Part shown: piece after piece, positions 42,921 to 54,495 of the stretch
Layout: the number at the start of each line of letters is the position of its first letter
How positions within the stretch are numbered: the first letter of the stretch is position 1
Assembly: GCA_021292165.1 (NCBI GenBank)
Contig: CM037876.1
Coordinates: 106,044,324-106,108,323 of the forward strand
Source: Shinisaurus crocodilurus
Lineage: Eukaryota; Chordata; Lepidosauria; Squamata; Shinisauridae
DNA: 64,000 bases
Direction of reading: 5' to 3'
The notes under the pieces: model-generated
Databases searched by the model: none
What the model was told of the DNA's origin: nothing
The model's input: only the letters and a program-made list of their open reading frames with translations
Made by a program: the position numbers and the translations under genes

Positions 42921-42928
42921 CTCATCTC

Positions 42929-44307
42929 TAAATCTGCTGGCCTTGGCAAAGCAGCTGCAGGTTCCCTCCCCTCCATCTCCTCCTCCTCCACGGCTCAGAA
43001 TCTGTTCCCAGATCCTCCTTTGTAGGAACAGTGGGCCCAATCCTTACATGTGTGGAGACTGGGAGCAGGACCAGCTGAAGCAATCACACACTCATTATGT
43101 ATGTTCATACTGGATGCCTGACCAGGGCTACACTCTTGACAAGTATAAGATCTCATAGTTCAAAAACAGTGCTGCACCAATCAACAAACAAACCTGAAAT
43201 GTGCAAAAAAATCTTTAGCAGAAGATAGTTTATCTCCAAACATTTTGAGCTAGAAATACTCCTCTTCAGGGGATATGATTTAATGTTTTCTCTTAGTGAG
43301 CGACAAAAGAAATTTAGAAATGCAGAAGCAGAATTAACATGACAAGTCAGTTGGTAGTGGCTTTGCTGATTTAAAAATAGTCATGAGAACTGGAACTCTC
43401 ATGGCTGGTTCATTCATCAACATGTGAATTTAATGCCTTCCATCCCCTTACCTACTTGGCCCACAAGTATATCTCGGAATGTGTGTATGTGTGTACACAC
43501 ATGTGCCCGGACAGGATACTCATTAATACTATGCTTCAGCAAATAAAATGAAACGTCAATCACTGACTTCTAGTCCATGACTGAAGAACCTTTACTTATA
43601 GATTTTGAAGTCATATGATGTAGAATGAAACATCAAAAGAAAATATACAGAGTTAAAGAACCTTCAGGTTTTCCTCTTTTCCCTTTAATTATTGATTTTT
43701 GTAATTATGATATATTATGCATTGAAAATGTTTGCTTTCTTGCATATAGATCCTTGATGTATCTTGGCCTATGTTTAACCCAGTAAAGAATAAGCACCTT
43801 CCCCTTCCACGTATCCATGTCTAAAGGCATGAACACAAAACTACAGACAGGACTCTCAGGAGAGTTTCAAAGATTTAAATGGAAGACTTGTTCTATCACT
43901 TATTAACCTGACTAAACAACTTATTTACTGACTAAACAAGCTCATTGATAGGTAGGTGCGGCAACGGAAGCTTAGGTTACAGGTGATGGATATGAGTAAT
44001 TTCCCTTGCTCATTGTCATCCTAATCTCAACAAAAACATTCTTCTAAACCACCCTCAAGATATATTCCTGACTCATTTTTTTCAAAGTTGAAGGAGCGTC
44101 ACTGGGTTAGTAACTGAATAACCTGGAACTGAATAACTGAATTCAGTTTGTAACTGAATATCCTGGAAATGTCACAAAATAGTGAGGGAACATTTTTTGT
44201 TCTCCAGAACTCTCCTTCAGGATGGACATTATGCAAAACTAAAAGGTGCAAGGGAGGGAGGGAGGAGGAAAAGCCCCAATCTGCAGTTGGTAACAGTTTT
44301 AAGATGA
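42929..44307. other. Unassigned AT-rich DNA
   Basis: Short direct repeats of 'gtaactgaata' at 44110-44160; otherwise nothing recognised. Confidence 0.35.
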
Positions 44308-44740
44308 TTTCATTTCATTTCATTTATTTCATTTATATACCGCCCCACAGCCGAAGCTCTCTGGGCGGTTCACAACACTCTATACATAAAAACAGCAATA
44401 AAAAACATACAAAATAGTTTAAAAAATTAAAAACCAAATTTAAAAACACAGTTTAAAATAACAATACAAAAGCCAATAAAACTGAGCCTACAGGTGACAA
44501 TCCCCTCTGTGCTATTCCAAGCTCCTAACTAAATGCCTTGGCATAGAGGGAAGTCTTAACCTGGCGCCGAAAAGACAATAAGGTTGGCGCCAGGCGGGTC
44601 TCAGTGGGGAGCTGATTCCATAACTGGGGGGCTACCACCGAGAAGGCCCTCCTCCTTGTTGCCACCAACCGAGCCTCTCTTGGAGGTGGCAGTCGGAGGA
44701 GGGCCCCAGATGTTGAGCGTAGTGTCCGGGTAGATAACAT
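44308..44740 (-). mobile_element. L2-like LINE 3' end
   Basis: Minus-strand frame 44740-44525 reads LRSTSGALLRLPPPREARLV, then RRRAFSVVAPQLWNQLPTE and a stop, the C-terminus of L2-type ORF2. The 3' UTR contains 'gaaccgcccagagagcttcg' and ends in (AAATG)-type repeats. It is 5'-truncated, with an intact 71-codon frame. Confidence 0.8.
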
Positions 44741-45908
44741 ATATGATGACGTATATGAGGTGTTATGCAGGCTTACATCCCAATTCTATGCAACTGTGAT
44801 GAATGTGCAATTCTATGCAACTGTGATGATGCAACTTTACTGAATGTTCAGTAAAGCCTGATTTCAAGTAACTGTGCATAAGACTACCCTATTATTTAAA
44901 TCAGATCATGGTATATATGCTACTAAATTTGGCTTCTATTGCCTATTAATTCTCCACTTAAAAGTATTCTCCAGCTCAGTAATATAAGGACTACTGTGTT
45001 TTATTTATTTATTTATGTATTTATTTATTACATTTGTGAATTGCCCATCTGTTTCTCTTTCATTCTGCTGTCTGTCTCAGCAGGGACCTGTGTTTTCTGT
45101 TTAATGCTGAACATAGATGCAAGTAACAGCTGGTTTTTATATTCCCCCCCAAAAAACATGGGGGAACAGCTTATTGGGGTTATTTTTGTTTGTTTAATCC
45201 CAGCAACCCTTGGTGCAACCAGAAATGTCTTTTGCACTGAGCATGATTTAATCAAATTAGTGGTTCAATCTTATGCATTTCTACTCTGAAGTATTTCCCA
45301 TTAAGTTCAATGAGGCTTACTTCCAGGTAAGTGTGTATAGGATATTGTCGTCATCTAAATAACAGCTCTTGCACTCCATCTTAAAACAGACAGGAGCCTT
45401 TGGGGGCTTTCCCATAATTTCCCCACTCCAGCCCCTCCATTTTGTTTCCCCCAAACATGTGGACATGGGCGCAGGAAACATGATGCTGGGCCCATGTGGG
45501 GCTGGCAGGCACAGTCACTCTCCCTCCTCCATACACAGTGTCAGTGAACGCATGGAGGGAAATATCTACAGATCTTTCAAAAACAGCTAACCTGCTGTTT
45601 CTTCACATACACACTCGCACCTCACATCAGCTGGTTCCTTACTTGTGTGTGTGTGTGCCTCCTCCAAATATCAAGAGACCATCTTTAATTATCTCCCTCT
45701 GAGGAAACATCAGCCATCTGGGGCTATTAACAGGTGGGGGAGAGGTGACTGAGCTGACGCTTGTCCCTCTCTGTGGCGGGTAAGTGTGGGTTAAGAAATT
45801 GATAGGGTCCGGCAGGCGATTTCCAGAGGCTTCACGTTGCTAGGTCCTTAAGCTCAGACAGCTGAGGACCAGGATCACCTGTGATGCCTTTGTTCTCGCC
45901 AAGCTTGC
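44741..45908. other. Mostly unassigned; small repeat pieces
   Basis: Direct repeats of 'ttctatgcaactgtgatga' lie at 44793 and 44832. There is a LINE tail (minus) at 44998-45050 and a GCAATCCTA-type MITE remnant at 45265-45345. The rest is unassigned. Confidence 0.4.
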
Positions 45909-46162
45909 TGTCTTAAGACTCCAAGAAGAGGCGACGCAACAAAGAGTCCCCAACACTGTAATATGTAAAATGGGGGGGTGGGGTGGCGGCAACATCGCCA
46001 CCTCCCGGTTTTAGATGCTCCTCCCAAATGCACAGCATTATCGGCCAGAGAGGCCGGATTAGAACAACCTGCACTCCATCCATTTGCAGCTCATTGAATA
46101 TAAATAAAATGTAGCCCAATCAAACACCAGCAACTTGTCTCGACTCTTTATTTCCTCCTACA
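45909..46162 (+). mobile_element. Small solo LTR, 254 bp
   Basis: TGTCTTAAGACTCC at the left and TTCCTCCTACA at the right, with an exact 5-bp duplication CTTGC (45904-45908 and 46163-46167). 'gaatataaataaaatg' near 46095-46110 contains TATA-like and AATAAA signals. The short length suggests a compact LTR family; its class is not assigned. Confidence 0.7.
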
Positions 46163-46313
46163 CTTGCAGGGCCCTTCCCCCAGAACACGCGCAGCTGTGG
46201 GCGGCCAGTAAGTGACTGGATTTAGCTTTAAACAACTCCTCCCCACAATCTTTTGAGAAGAAAGAAAGACATAATAAAGGACTACATGTTATGGGAGGCT
46301 CGGGGTACTATCA

Positions 46314-46572
46314 AAATATTTATTTATTTATTTATTTATTATATTTATACCCCGCCTTTTTTCCTGCAAGGAACCCAAGGTGACTTACATAGTCTTCCTC
46401 CTCCTCCTCCTCTCCATCTTATCCTCACAACAACCCTATGAGGTAGGTTAGGCTGAGAGTCAGTGACTGGCCCAAAGTCACCCAGTGAGCTTCATGGCCA
46501 AGCGGGGACTAGAACCCGGATCTCCCGAGTCCCAGTCCAGCACTCTCACCACTATGCCACACTGGCTGTCAT
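46314..46572 (-). mobile_element. Sauria-type SINE
   Basis: Complete: minus-strand head 'gccagtgtggcatagtggt', B box gggttctagtcc, 'ctgactctcagcctaacc', and end 'aaggcggggtataaat' with TAAA units. Confidence 0.93.
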
Positions 46573-47157
46573 AGCATCCCTCTGTCATGTTTCTCCCTCC
46601 TCCTCTACTAGGGTGCGTGCTAACCCTTGCTCCATGTTGCGATATCATGACATTGTGTGTTTCCCTGCCTTGCTTCACAAGGACTTGTGAATGTGATAAA
46701 ATATTAAAAACAGTGCAAGATCATTTACACAAATGTAACGATTCAGACCTCCATTTGCGCAAAAGACCAATGCACAGACCTTGGATCTCAATGTGCGCCA
46801 CTATTTAGTGCACATTTCTGGGGGGGGGGGAACAACCCAAAAATCCAGTACGGTCCATTTCCAATCATCAGATCGAAAATGCTACAGAATTCCATTGGGC
46901 TCAAACAAAATGGATTTTCCAGCATTGCACAGCCCTAGGTGCAGCCCCATTGGTATGACAATGGGTCATGCGATTCCAATTCTTGTGGGAAGACCAGGAG
47001 AGTCTCAGATAATGTTGGGGAGGTGCATGAAGCATGTATGGGGACCTGCAAGGACACATTTAAGCTGGGAGAATCACTGACTGAGGAGGATGTTGACTCA
47101 GCAGAAAGTAGGGAGTCTGAGGCTGAGCCCAGGGTGTGGGGAGAGCTGAGATGCCAG
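46573..47157. other. Unassigned; hAT end remnant
   Basis: 'cattgcacagccctagg' near 46925-46940 resembles the right end of the hAT family found at 37737. No left end was seen. Confidence 0.35.
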
Positions 47158-47246
47158 AAGAATCATAGAATCATAGAATCATAGAATCATAGAAAAGTAG
47201 AGTTGGAAGGGGCCTACAAGAAAAGTAGAGTTGGAAGGGGCCTACA
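47158..47246 (-). mobile_element. CR1 3' tail fragment, duplicated
   Basis: Four to five AATCATAG units, then 'aaaagtagagttggaagggg' twice in tandem. This is only the extreme CR1 3' end. Confidence 0.85.
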
Positions 47247-48470
47247 GTGAAGGATTTGCTCTTCCAGTTGCTCCTGTTCTGAGGCCACAGCTGCAGTGCC
47301 AGAAGACATCTTTGTGGAGCAGATAGTATACGCTCGTACACCTACATAATATAGAAGATGAGGGTGAGGATTCAGCATAGGGGTGGCAATCCCTTATCTC
47401 CTGTAAAATCTAGTTTTGCCTCAGTTTAGCTGAAATAAATTAGAACAATAAGTAGAACAAAGAAGTAACTTAGCACAAAGTCTTTGCAAGACTGCAGATG
47501 CAGATCAAACCACATAAAAAAATGTATATTACAGAACTATAATACAGGAAATATATAAGGACAGAATAGAAAATAAGCGATAAGAAAATACTTCTCAGAT
47601 GAGTCTTCAGGGTTTTCTCAGCTGCATTGTTCCTTCTGATGAGGAATAATTTGGCAATGAAGTGTGAGCTTAATTGAAGGATATTTTTACCTGCACTATA
47701 TATATATATTTGTATGAGCCAGAAGGGAAAGACTGGCGGATGAGAACAAAACAGAGAAGAACAGTAATGAGATGTTCTTGTGTGTCCTCAATAGTAGGCA
47801 ATTTCCGAGAATGCGTCTAACTTCTTATTACATTGTAAAAATAGCTTCAGGGGCCATAGATAACTGCTAACAAAAATACTCTCAGAACCTGGATGGGCCT
47901 AAAAGACACTCTACTCTTTGAAAAACTGTAGTTCCATATGCAACTGAAAACTTGAGAAAATCTCACACTTTTAAATGATTGCATATAGCCTTAGTGGTAG
48001 TTTTGTCTACCGTTCAGTTTGGTTTACACAAGAATATCCTTTTTGAGAGTTAAGATGAAGTGGCAAGGAAGATTGTAACAGGTGTAAAACACTGAAACGC
48101 ATATTCAGTGTGACCTTTTAATGAAAAGAACTGCAGAGTTGCATATCTGAATATCTAAGTATTAATTTGAGAACTGGCAAATCTTTATTGTGATTTAACT
48201 TTGGTTGGTGAACTTAAAAGCAAGATTGCTTCAGACTCAGATTTCACTTTAGAGAAGTACCAGTGGCTACAATTACAGCCCATCTGTGGATTATTATTCT
48301 GAAGGAGGAAGCAAGGCATGGGTAATCTCAGGCCTGGCTTGCTTTTCTCTTGCAGCTTTTTGAAAAGCAAAGCTGTCATTGTCATGGTGGGAGGAAGGAG
48401 GACCTACTGTTTCATATGCTTCACCGATTATACCTGGCTGGAGTGAACAAGCTGAGGGCTTACCTTTAGA
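47247..48470. other. Unique AT-rich DNA
   Basis: No repeats or coding motif recognised over 1.2 kb. Confidence 0.4.
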
Positions 48471-48618
48471 ATCATAGAATCATAGAAAAGTAGAGTTGGA
48501 AGGGGCCTACAAGGCCATCGAGTCTAACCCCCTGCTCAGTGCAGGAATCCAGGTCAAAGCATCCCTGACAGATGATTGTCCAGTTGCACCTTGAATGCTG
48601 GGAGAGCCCACCACCTCC
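48471..48618 (-). mobile_element. CR1 3' end fragment
   Basis: AATCATAG repeats, 'aaggccatcgagtctaaccc' and 'ccaggtcaaagcatccctga' form the minus-strand CR1 3' UTR and the last ORF2 codons. Confidence 0.9.
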
Positions 48619-49316
48619 TTTCTTCTTGCCTTTTCCAGTGTTCGGTTAGTTCAAGTCAGTTGGGAAATTCAGCTACTGCCTCAGTTTTTGGGGCTCTCAG
48701 CCTTTGAGGATTTCTAGGTCTAAGACCCAGAGGAGGCCTCAGTACATGAATCAACGCATGGAAGGGAGAATTTGAGCAGGTGTTGCTTTCCCCAAAGCAC
48801 CTCAGATTTGTGGAGAGCAGTACAGCGCAGTACTCTTGAATAGCTACTGTTCATTTCAGTGGAACTTGCAAAGAAGAACGTCCTGCTGGATTGTGTCCAC
48901 TGGCTTTAGTGAAACTAAAACAAATATTTGGAAAGAAGAGGTTATCATTCCTATTTATCTGAGTGAAATTATCAAAATCCAAATACGAAGGCTTTGCTGA
49001 TATATGGAATTCAAGTAATTATGGGTATTTTCCAAATTCAACAGCAGAACAATAAACAAATAAACACAAAATGTGCTGAAATGCAAATTATAACTTTTGA
49101 TATCATCAGTAGGTTGGAGCATCAAATATCTTGCCACACACAATTAAATGGGGGGGGGGGAATCATTCACTGCCAACTGGCTATGCAGTACCAGCAAAAA
49201 ACAGTTCAGAATTATAATCTGGCTACAAGGTCCTAACAGTTCTTCAGAGTTTAAGGGCAGAGTTGATAAGAGTTTGAGGGCAGCCCTGCAGGATCAGACC
49301 AAAGGCCATCTAGTTC
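48619..49316. other. Unassigned DNA
   Basis: A short dispersed repeat piece 'gcaggatcagaccaaaggcc' near 49287; otherwise nothing. Confidence 0.35.
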
Positions 49317-49451
49317 AGGGGTAGACAATTTCCAGGAGTTCAGGGGTCAATGCCCCCCACTGGGCATCCACCAGGGGCCACATCCCTGCCCCATCTTTTA
49401 AAATGGCCTTTCTTTGCTGTCATCGGCCCCGCTCATGCCCGCCAGAGACAC
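49317..49451. mobile_element. hAT left-end fragment
   Basis: 'caggggtagacaatttcc' is a typical hAT-like start, similar to 60211. It is cut by the Tigger fragment that follows. Confidence 0.4.
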
Positions 49452-49526
49452 GCTTTGATATAAGAGTGTTTTGGATTACAAGCTCGGTTCCGGAATGAAT
49501 TATGCTTGCAATCCAAGGTATTACTG
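49452..49526. mobile_element. Tigger/pogo-like MITE, right end only
   Basis: 'tataagagtgttttggatta' to 'ccaaggtattactg', followed by TA, corresponds to the right third of the copies at 30394 and 31584. Confidence 0.85.
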
Positions 49527-49820
49527 TATTATGTCTACCAGATCACTGCTATCCACATGCTTGTCAACACTTTTCCAGAGCGTCAGGGCACAAATCACCA
49601 GCCCAAAGCTCAGGACTGGGCCCAGAGGCAGCCAGTGACAAGGTGTGTGGTTCAAAGAGACTGGAGCTGATGAACCGAGAACTTGCCCCAAAGGCATCTG
49701 TGACGATGCAGAGTTCTCTAGAAGTATGTTCTTACTCATTTTGCATAAAGAGGAAGGGATGGCTGCCAAATGTCCCTTTCTTCCACTGCAAAATGAGATC
49801 ATGCCACTCGGGGGTGTGTG

Positions 49821-50400
49821 TGTGATGGACTGAGGCCTACCCAGGCTTGAGTTAGGTTGAAGCCTGAAGGCCCAAATATCTCCTGATGGGAGGGGACATC
49901 CGTGAGTTTCATTTCCCCTCATGGAGTTGAGTTTCATTTCCCCCCTAATGGAGTTAAGTTTCATTTCCCCAGTTTTAGGTCACATAGTTGTAGCCTCCCA
50001 GTTATGTGGGAGAGTATATAAAGAGGTGTGGAGAAGTTGCAAGGAGAAGAGAGAGAAATTGGAGAGAGAGAACAGAGAAGCTGAAGAGACAGAGGGAGAG
50101 AGGGAGAGAGAGAGATTGAAAATGGAAGAACAGCCAGAGCTAGGCTGGAAGGGAGTCTCTACTTAGGCCTGCAGGACCTGCAGGTGAAAGTGTAGCTAGG
50201 TTAGAGGAAACTGCAGTATTATTTATTTTATTTCCATTATACATGCTTTTTGAAATCTAACAGCTCTATTTGTGTAAATACCCTAAGTTAATGTGAATTT
50301 ACCATACCAAGTTTAGCAAAGTAAACAGTTATTGTTAAACTCAAATTGTTTGGAGTGTCTTTTACAACACGCCTAAGGCCTAACCCCACGTTACTGGGAA
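49821..50400 (+). mobile_element. LTR-like promoter segment (boundaries uncertain)
   Basis: Starts near 'tgtgatggactgaggcct'. It has a clear TATA box (gagtatataaagagg, about 50011-50025), a GA-rich leader, and T-rich sequence with an AGTAAA-type signal near 50320. The layout is that of an LTR, but I could not find a target duplication. Confidence 0.45.
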
Positions 50401-50536
50401 GAAAAGGCAAAGGGCAGGAACGTGGCATCCTGATGGCAGGAAGGGCTCTTAAAGAGGCAAGATATCTTTAAGGAACTGATCAAGGTGTCCTGGTAAAGGT
50501 GGAACCTTGACAGGGACAGATAAAAATGCTTTGGAG

Positions 50537-50752
50537 GCAGTGATTGGATTCACACAACATGATCAGCCATGGTGGCTTACAAGCCATGTTTGTTTCAGAG
50601 TGGCTTGTGGTGTTGTCTGAACCTGGCCAGAGTGGCTTGTGCATGGTTAACAAACCATGCTGCTGGGTTCAGACAACACGACAAGCCACTCTGAAACAAA
50701 CATGGCTTATAAGCCACAATGGCTTATTGTGTTGTGTGAACCCAGTCAATGT
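50537..50752. mobile_element. Foldback DNA element, about 215 bp
   Basis: The left end 'ggattcacacaaca' and the inverse of the right end 'gggttcacacaaca' start arms of about 70 bp ('gcttacaagccatgtttgtt' and its inverse). The flanks AGTGATTG and AGTCAATG match in 6 of 8. Probably a hAT-type MITE. Confidence 0.75.
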
Positions 50753-51446
50753 CTGCCCCACAGCCCAATGATGGCCCATCTCTGAAGGAGAGGAACTTGA
50801 ACCTTCAGAGTCTCTACACATCAGTGGATAATTCAACTTATTCCTTACACTGTGAGGTTTACAGCTTTGTAAGAACAAAGACAATAGTCCAGCCTTGCAT
50901 AGCTATGTTTGCAATGAAGGTGTATTGCTCTGAACGCTCACTGCTTTAATAGAAAGGAAAGAGGGTGGTTAAAAAAGCAAAAAAAAAAAAAAAACAATTC
51001 TTGTAAAATTCCATGCAGGTGACCATGTAGAAATGTATCAGATTATCCCTTCAGGCACCATGTGGAAGGCATGGGAGTGTCAGACAATGACTGGTTTTTA
51101 TTGATCCATGAAAATGTTTAGGGCAGCTGTGCTGAAAGACCAGCCCCTCCAACACAGAGTATCTTCACTGAGGACACAGTTAGTGCTACTAACAAGGCTC
51201 TCAGAAATCTTGGATTGTCACAGACATTTTACCACACACTTAACCACACATCTGCACCTGGTGTGTAGTAAAACTGTTGTGTGTATCCACCTACACATCT
51301 GGATGACCAGGTGGTCACATGTATACTATGGCAGAGGGTCACCAGTATTCACCCACATTGGTGCTGCATAGAATTCCTCACTATTCTTCAAAGCAAGCCA
51401 GAACCCGAGATTGGGCACTACAGAAACCCACCCTGACTAGCTAAGA
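50753..51446. other. Unassigned DNA
   Basis: A16 run near 50980; otherwise nothing recognised. Confidence 0.35.
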
Positions 51447-52392
51447 GTCATAGAATCATAGAATCATAGAAAAGTAGAGTTGGAAGGGGCCTACAAGGCC
51501 ATCGAGTCCAACCCCCTGCTCAATGCAGGAATCCAGGTCAAAGCATCCCTGACAGATGGCCGTCCGGCTTCACCTTGAATGCCTTCAGAGTGGGAGAGCT
51601 CACCACCTCCCTAGGTAATTGGTTCCATTGTCTTATTGCTCTAACATTCAGGAATTTTTTTCTGATGTTTAGGTGGAATCTGGGTTCCTGTAACTTGAGC
51701 CCATTATTCCGTGTCCTGCAAACTGGGATGATCAAGAAGAGATCCTGGCCCTCCTCTGTGTGACATCCCTACAAGTACTGGAAGAGTGCGATCATATCTC
51801 CCCTCAGTCTCCTCTTCTGAAGGCTAAACATGCCCAGTTCTTTCAGTCTCTCCTCATAGGGCCTTGTTTCCAGTTCCTTTATCATCTTTGTTGCCCTCCT
51901 CTGAACCCTCTCCAGTTTGTCTGCATCCTTCTTAAAGTGTGGTGCCCAGAACTGGACGCAATACTCAAGATGAGGCCTAACCAGTGCTGAGTAAAGGGGA
52001 ATAATCACTTCATGCAATTTGGAAGCTATACTTCTATTAATGCAGCCCAAAATAGCATTTGCCTTCTTTGCAGCCACATCACATTGCTGGCTCATATTCA
52101 GTTTGTGATCCACAACAATTCCAAGATCCTTCTCACTTGTAGTATTGTTGAGCCAAGTGTCCCCCATTCTGTAACTCTGCATTTGGTTTCCTCTCCCTAG
52201 GTGCAGCACTTGGCATTTATCCTTATTAAATTTCATTCTGTTGTTTTCGGCCCAGCGCTCCAGCCTATCGAGATCGCTTTGAATTTTGTTTCTGTCTTCC
52301 AGAGTATTAGCTGTTCCACCCAACTTTATGTCGTCTGCAAATTTGATAAGCATTCCCTGCACCTCCTCTTCCAAGTCACTAATAAAAATGTT

Positions 52393-52477
52393 GCACACAT
52401 AGATAAAACAAACTACACACATAGTTTAAAAGTGACCATTAAAAAGAGCCTGGTCGGCTAATGTAGAAATAAACTTG
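52393..52477. mobile_element. 85-bp insertion with 13-bp target duplication in CR1
   Basis: The direct repeat AATAAAAATGTTG occurs at 52380-52392 and 52478-52490. The bases between are foreign to the CR1 frame, which otherwise would continue from FNIFI to SDLEEEV. The source of the insert is unknown. Confidence 0.75.
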
Positions 52478-52661
52478 AATAAAAATGTTGAAGAGCACTG
52501 GGCCCAGGACCGAGCCTTGTGGTACCCCACTCGTTACCTCTCCCCAGTTTGAGACGGTACCATTTATAAGCACTCTTTGAGTCCGATTCTGTAGCCAGCT
52601 GTGGATCCACCTGATAGTTGTTCCATCCAGCCCATTTTTAGCTAGCTTGCTCATCAGGATA

Positions 52662-52915
52662 TCATTTATTTATTTATTTTATTTATTATATTTATACCCC
52701 GCCTTTTTTCCTGCAAGGAACCCAAGGCGGCTTACATAATCCTCCTCCTCCTCTCCATTTTATCCTCACAACAACCCTGTGAGGTAGGTTAGGCTGAGAG
52801 TCAGTGACTGGCCCAAAGTCACCCAGTGAGTTTCATGGCCGAGTGGGGACTAGAACCCGGATCTCCCGGGTCCCAGTCCAACACTCTCACCACTATGCCA
52901 CACTGGCTCTCTGTC
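52662..52915 (-). mobile_element. Sauria-type SINE nested in CR1
   Basis: Complete copy with head 'gagagccagtgtggcatagt', B box gggttctagtcc and the 3' end 'aaggcggggtataaat' followed by TAAA units. The CR1 frame (AFDKVPQ / [10 protein letters not shown]) is split by it, and 'cgaaagctttgctgaggca'-type sequence is duplicated at its right side (52915-52950). Confidence 0.95.
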
Positions 52916-53510
52916 GAAAGCTTTGCTGAGGCACTTTGTCGAAAGCTTTGCTGAAGTCCAGATATATTATGTGTACAGCATTCCCACAGTCTACAAGGGA
53001 GGTTACCCGATCAAAAAATGAGATCAGATTAGTCTGGCAGGATTTGTTCTTGACAAATCCATGCTGGCTTCTAGTAATCACTGCATTGTTTTGACAAGCT
53101 GCAATCCTGCCCCTTCAGTCTCCACTTCAGGTTTGCCAGGGACATAGACTCTCTTTTGGGAGAAGACCGAGCCGAAGTAGGAATTGAGCACTTCTGCCTT
53201 TTCTTTGTCTTCTGTTATCAATTTGCCATCCTCATTGTGTAGTTGAGCCACCATTTCTTTTCTCTGTCTTTTACTGTGCACGTATCTGAAGAAAGCTTTT
53301 TTGTTGCTTTTAGCATCCCTCGCTAGCCTCAGCTCATTCTCAGCTTTAGCCTTCCTGACATCATTCCTGCAGTTCTGTGCAACCTGCCTGTACTCTCCCC
53401 TTGTAGCCTGGCCTTCCTTCCACATCCTATATGTGTCCTTTTTTGTTCTCAGGTCATCTCTGAGTTTTTTGTGAAGCCACACTGGCTTCTTCTGTTGCCC
53501 TCTGCCTTTT

Positions 53511-53974
53511 GCTTCCTGCTTCCTGCTCACTAGCCCACCCTTTCTCTCTGGCTCAGAGTGGGGTAAGCAAGTGGATGACGGTAGCAAGAGGGAACATGAG
53601 CAGCTGTCACCACCTGCTTGCTCACTGTATTTTCTCAGGAAGCCAGCAATAGTGAGGAGGAGGAGGAGGAGGAGGAGGAGGAGGAGGAGGAGGCAGCAAT
53701 GGAAGTGAGGAGGAAGTATGCTCACTCAGGGAAAGGATCCCATTGAGGGTGGAGCCAGCTATTTTCAGAAGTGTTGACCTGATCAAACTTCAGCATTAGA
53801 AACTACTTGAGAGAGAATTCCATTCAAGATTCCAGTTGCAAGCATTATTCCCACAAACCTTCCCATTGCTTATTGCATCCCATTCCTCAAAATCTTTGAC
53901 ATCTCCTCAATACATACTTCATCACAAATGCAGGATTTTCAGAATGACTAAGAGGCTGAAGAAAGCCACTTCAT
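53511..53974. other. Unassigned DNA with (GGA)n
   Basis: (GGA)n at 53652-53693 produces a poly-Leu frame on the minus strand; nothing else recognised. Confidence 0.4.
53652..53693. repeat. (GGA)n microsatellite
   Basis: About 14 GGA units. Confidence 0.95.
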
Positions 53975-54190
53975 TAATAACAATAATACAACATCTATAT
54001 AGAGCTTTTGGGTGTCCAAATTGCATCATGTACATATCGTCATCATCTTACTGTATTATACAACAACCCTGTAAGGTAGGTGAGCACTATCTCTTTATTG
54101 AAGATGAAAGCATGAGGCTGAGACAGAGGGGCCTGTCTAAAGCCATCAAGTGAGTTCTTGGCAGGGGCAAGCTTTGAACCGCAGACTTCC
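53975..54190 (-). mobile_element. MIR-like SINE
   Basis: 'caacaaccctgtaaggtagg', then 'atgaggctgagacagagggg' and 'ggcaagctttgaacc' follow the order of a reverse-complement MIR. It is old and diverged. Confidence 0.65.
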
Positions 54191-54204
54191 CAATTTGTAG
54201 TTTA

Positions 54205-54310
54205 GATGTATGAAGTGCGATCTTAGGCATGATTACTCAGAAGTAAGTCCCACTGTGTTCAGTGGGCCTTACTCCCTAATAAGTGTGCTCAGGTTTGCAG
54301 CCTTAGTCAC
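54205..54310. mobile_element. Short 'GCAATCCTA' MITE
   Basis: 'gattactcagaagtaagtcc' and 'cagtgggccttactccctaa' form the inverted core. The ends 'gtgcgatcttagg' and 'caggtttgcagcc' are weakly inverted. Confidence 0.6.
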
Positions 54311-54372
54311 TGTGTTGCACCAATTGTCATTAATTCATTCAGGGATAATATAGTGTTGGCAGTTAGTTGGTT

Positions 54373-54495
54373 AGGGTGTGCAATCCTATGCATGTTTAAA
54401 CAGAAAAAGGTCCTACAACTCCCAGCATAGCTGGCTGGGTAATGCTGGGAGTTCTAGGACTTTTTTCAGTCTAAACATGCATAGGATTGCACCCT
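54373..54495. mobile_element. Palindromic MITE, about 120 bp
   Basis: AGGGTGTGCAATCCTATGCA at the left and its inverse at the right, with one long hairpin. TTA stands at both borders (54371 and 54495 regions), which could be a TWA-type duplication of PIF/Harbinger elements. The loop region has 'actcccagcatagc' in the hAT-MITE style. Confidence 0.75.

Larger units (their letters stand above)
51447..53510 (-). mobile_element. CR1 LINE, 5'-truncated, with internal deletion and nested insertions
   Basis: The longest CR1 of the window. The 3' end (right-to-left reading) terminates at 51447 in TCATAGAATCATAG units. It carries ORF2 remnants described separately, a nested Sauria SINE (52662-52915) and an 85-bp insertion with target duplication (52393-52477). 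The 5' truncation point is near 53510. Confidence 0.95.
51538..53510 (-). pseudogene. CR1 ORF2 (reverse transcriptase) remnant
   Basis: In translation order: KKPVWLHKKLRDDLRTKK and NELRLARDAKSNKKAFFRYV (linker after the endonuclease, 53505-53250); a junction near 53080-53090 where the RT finger domains are deleted; HIIYLDFSKAFDKVPQ (about 52990-52930), interrupted by the [23 protein letters not shown] (about 52540-52480), interrupted by the 85-bp insertion; LIKFADDIKLGG (52370-52310, YADD-like catalytic box); GRWAENN-type thumb; and the C-terminus up to the HLSGML stop at 51538. The 217-codon block 52422-51769 is open, so the element is fairly young. Confidence 0.93.

Noticed and set aside
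47158..47205. CRISPR-like regularly spaced octamers (AATCATAG)n
   Set aside because: These are the terminal repeats of the CR1 3' end in a vertebrate genome; no spacers.
49821..50400. Complete solo LTR with TATA box
   Set aside because: Promoter-like layout is clear, but no TG...CA pair with matching 5-bp flanks was found, so only a low-confidence LTR-like call is given.
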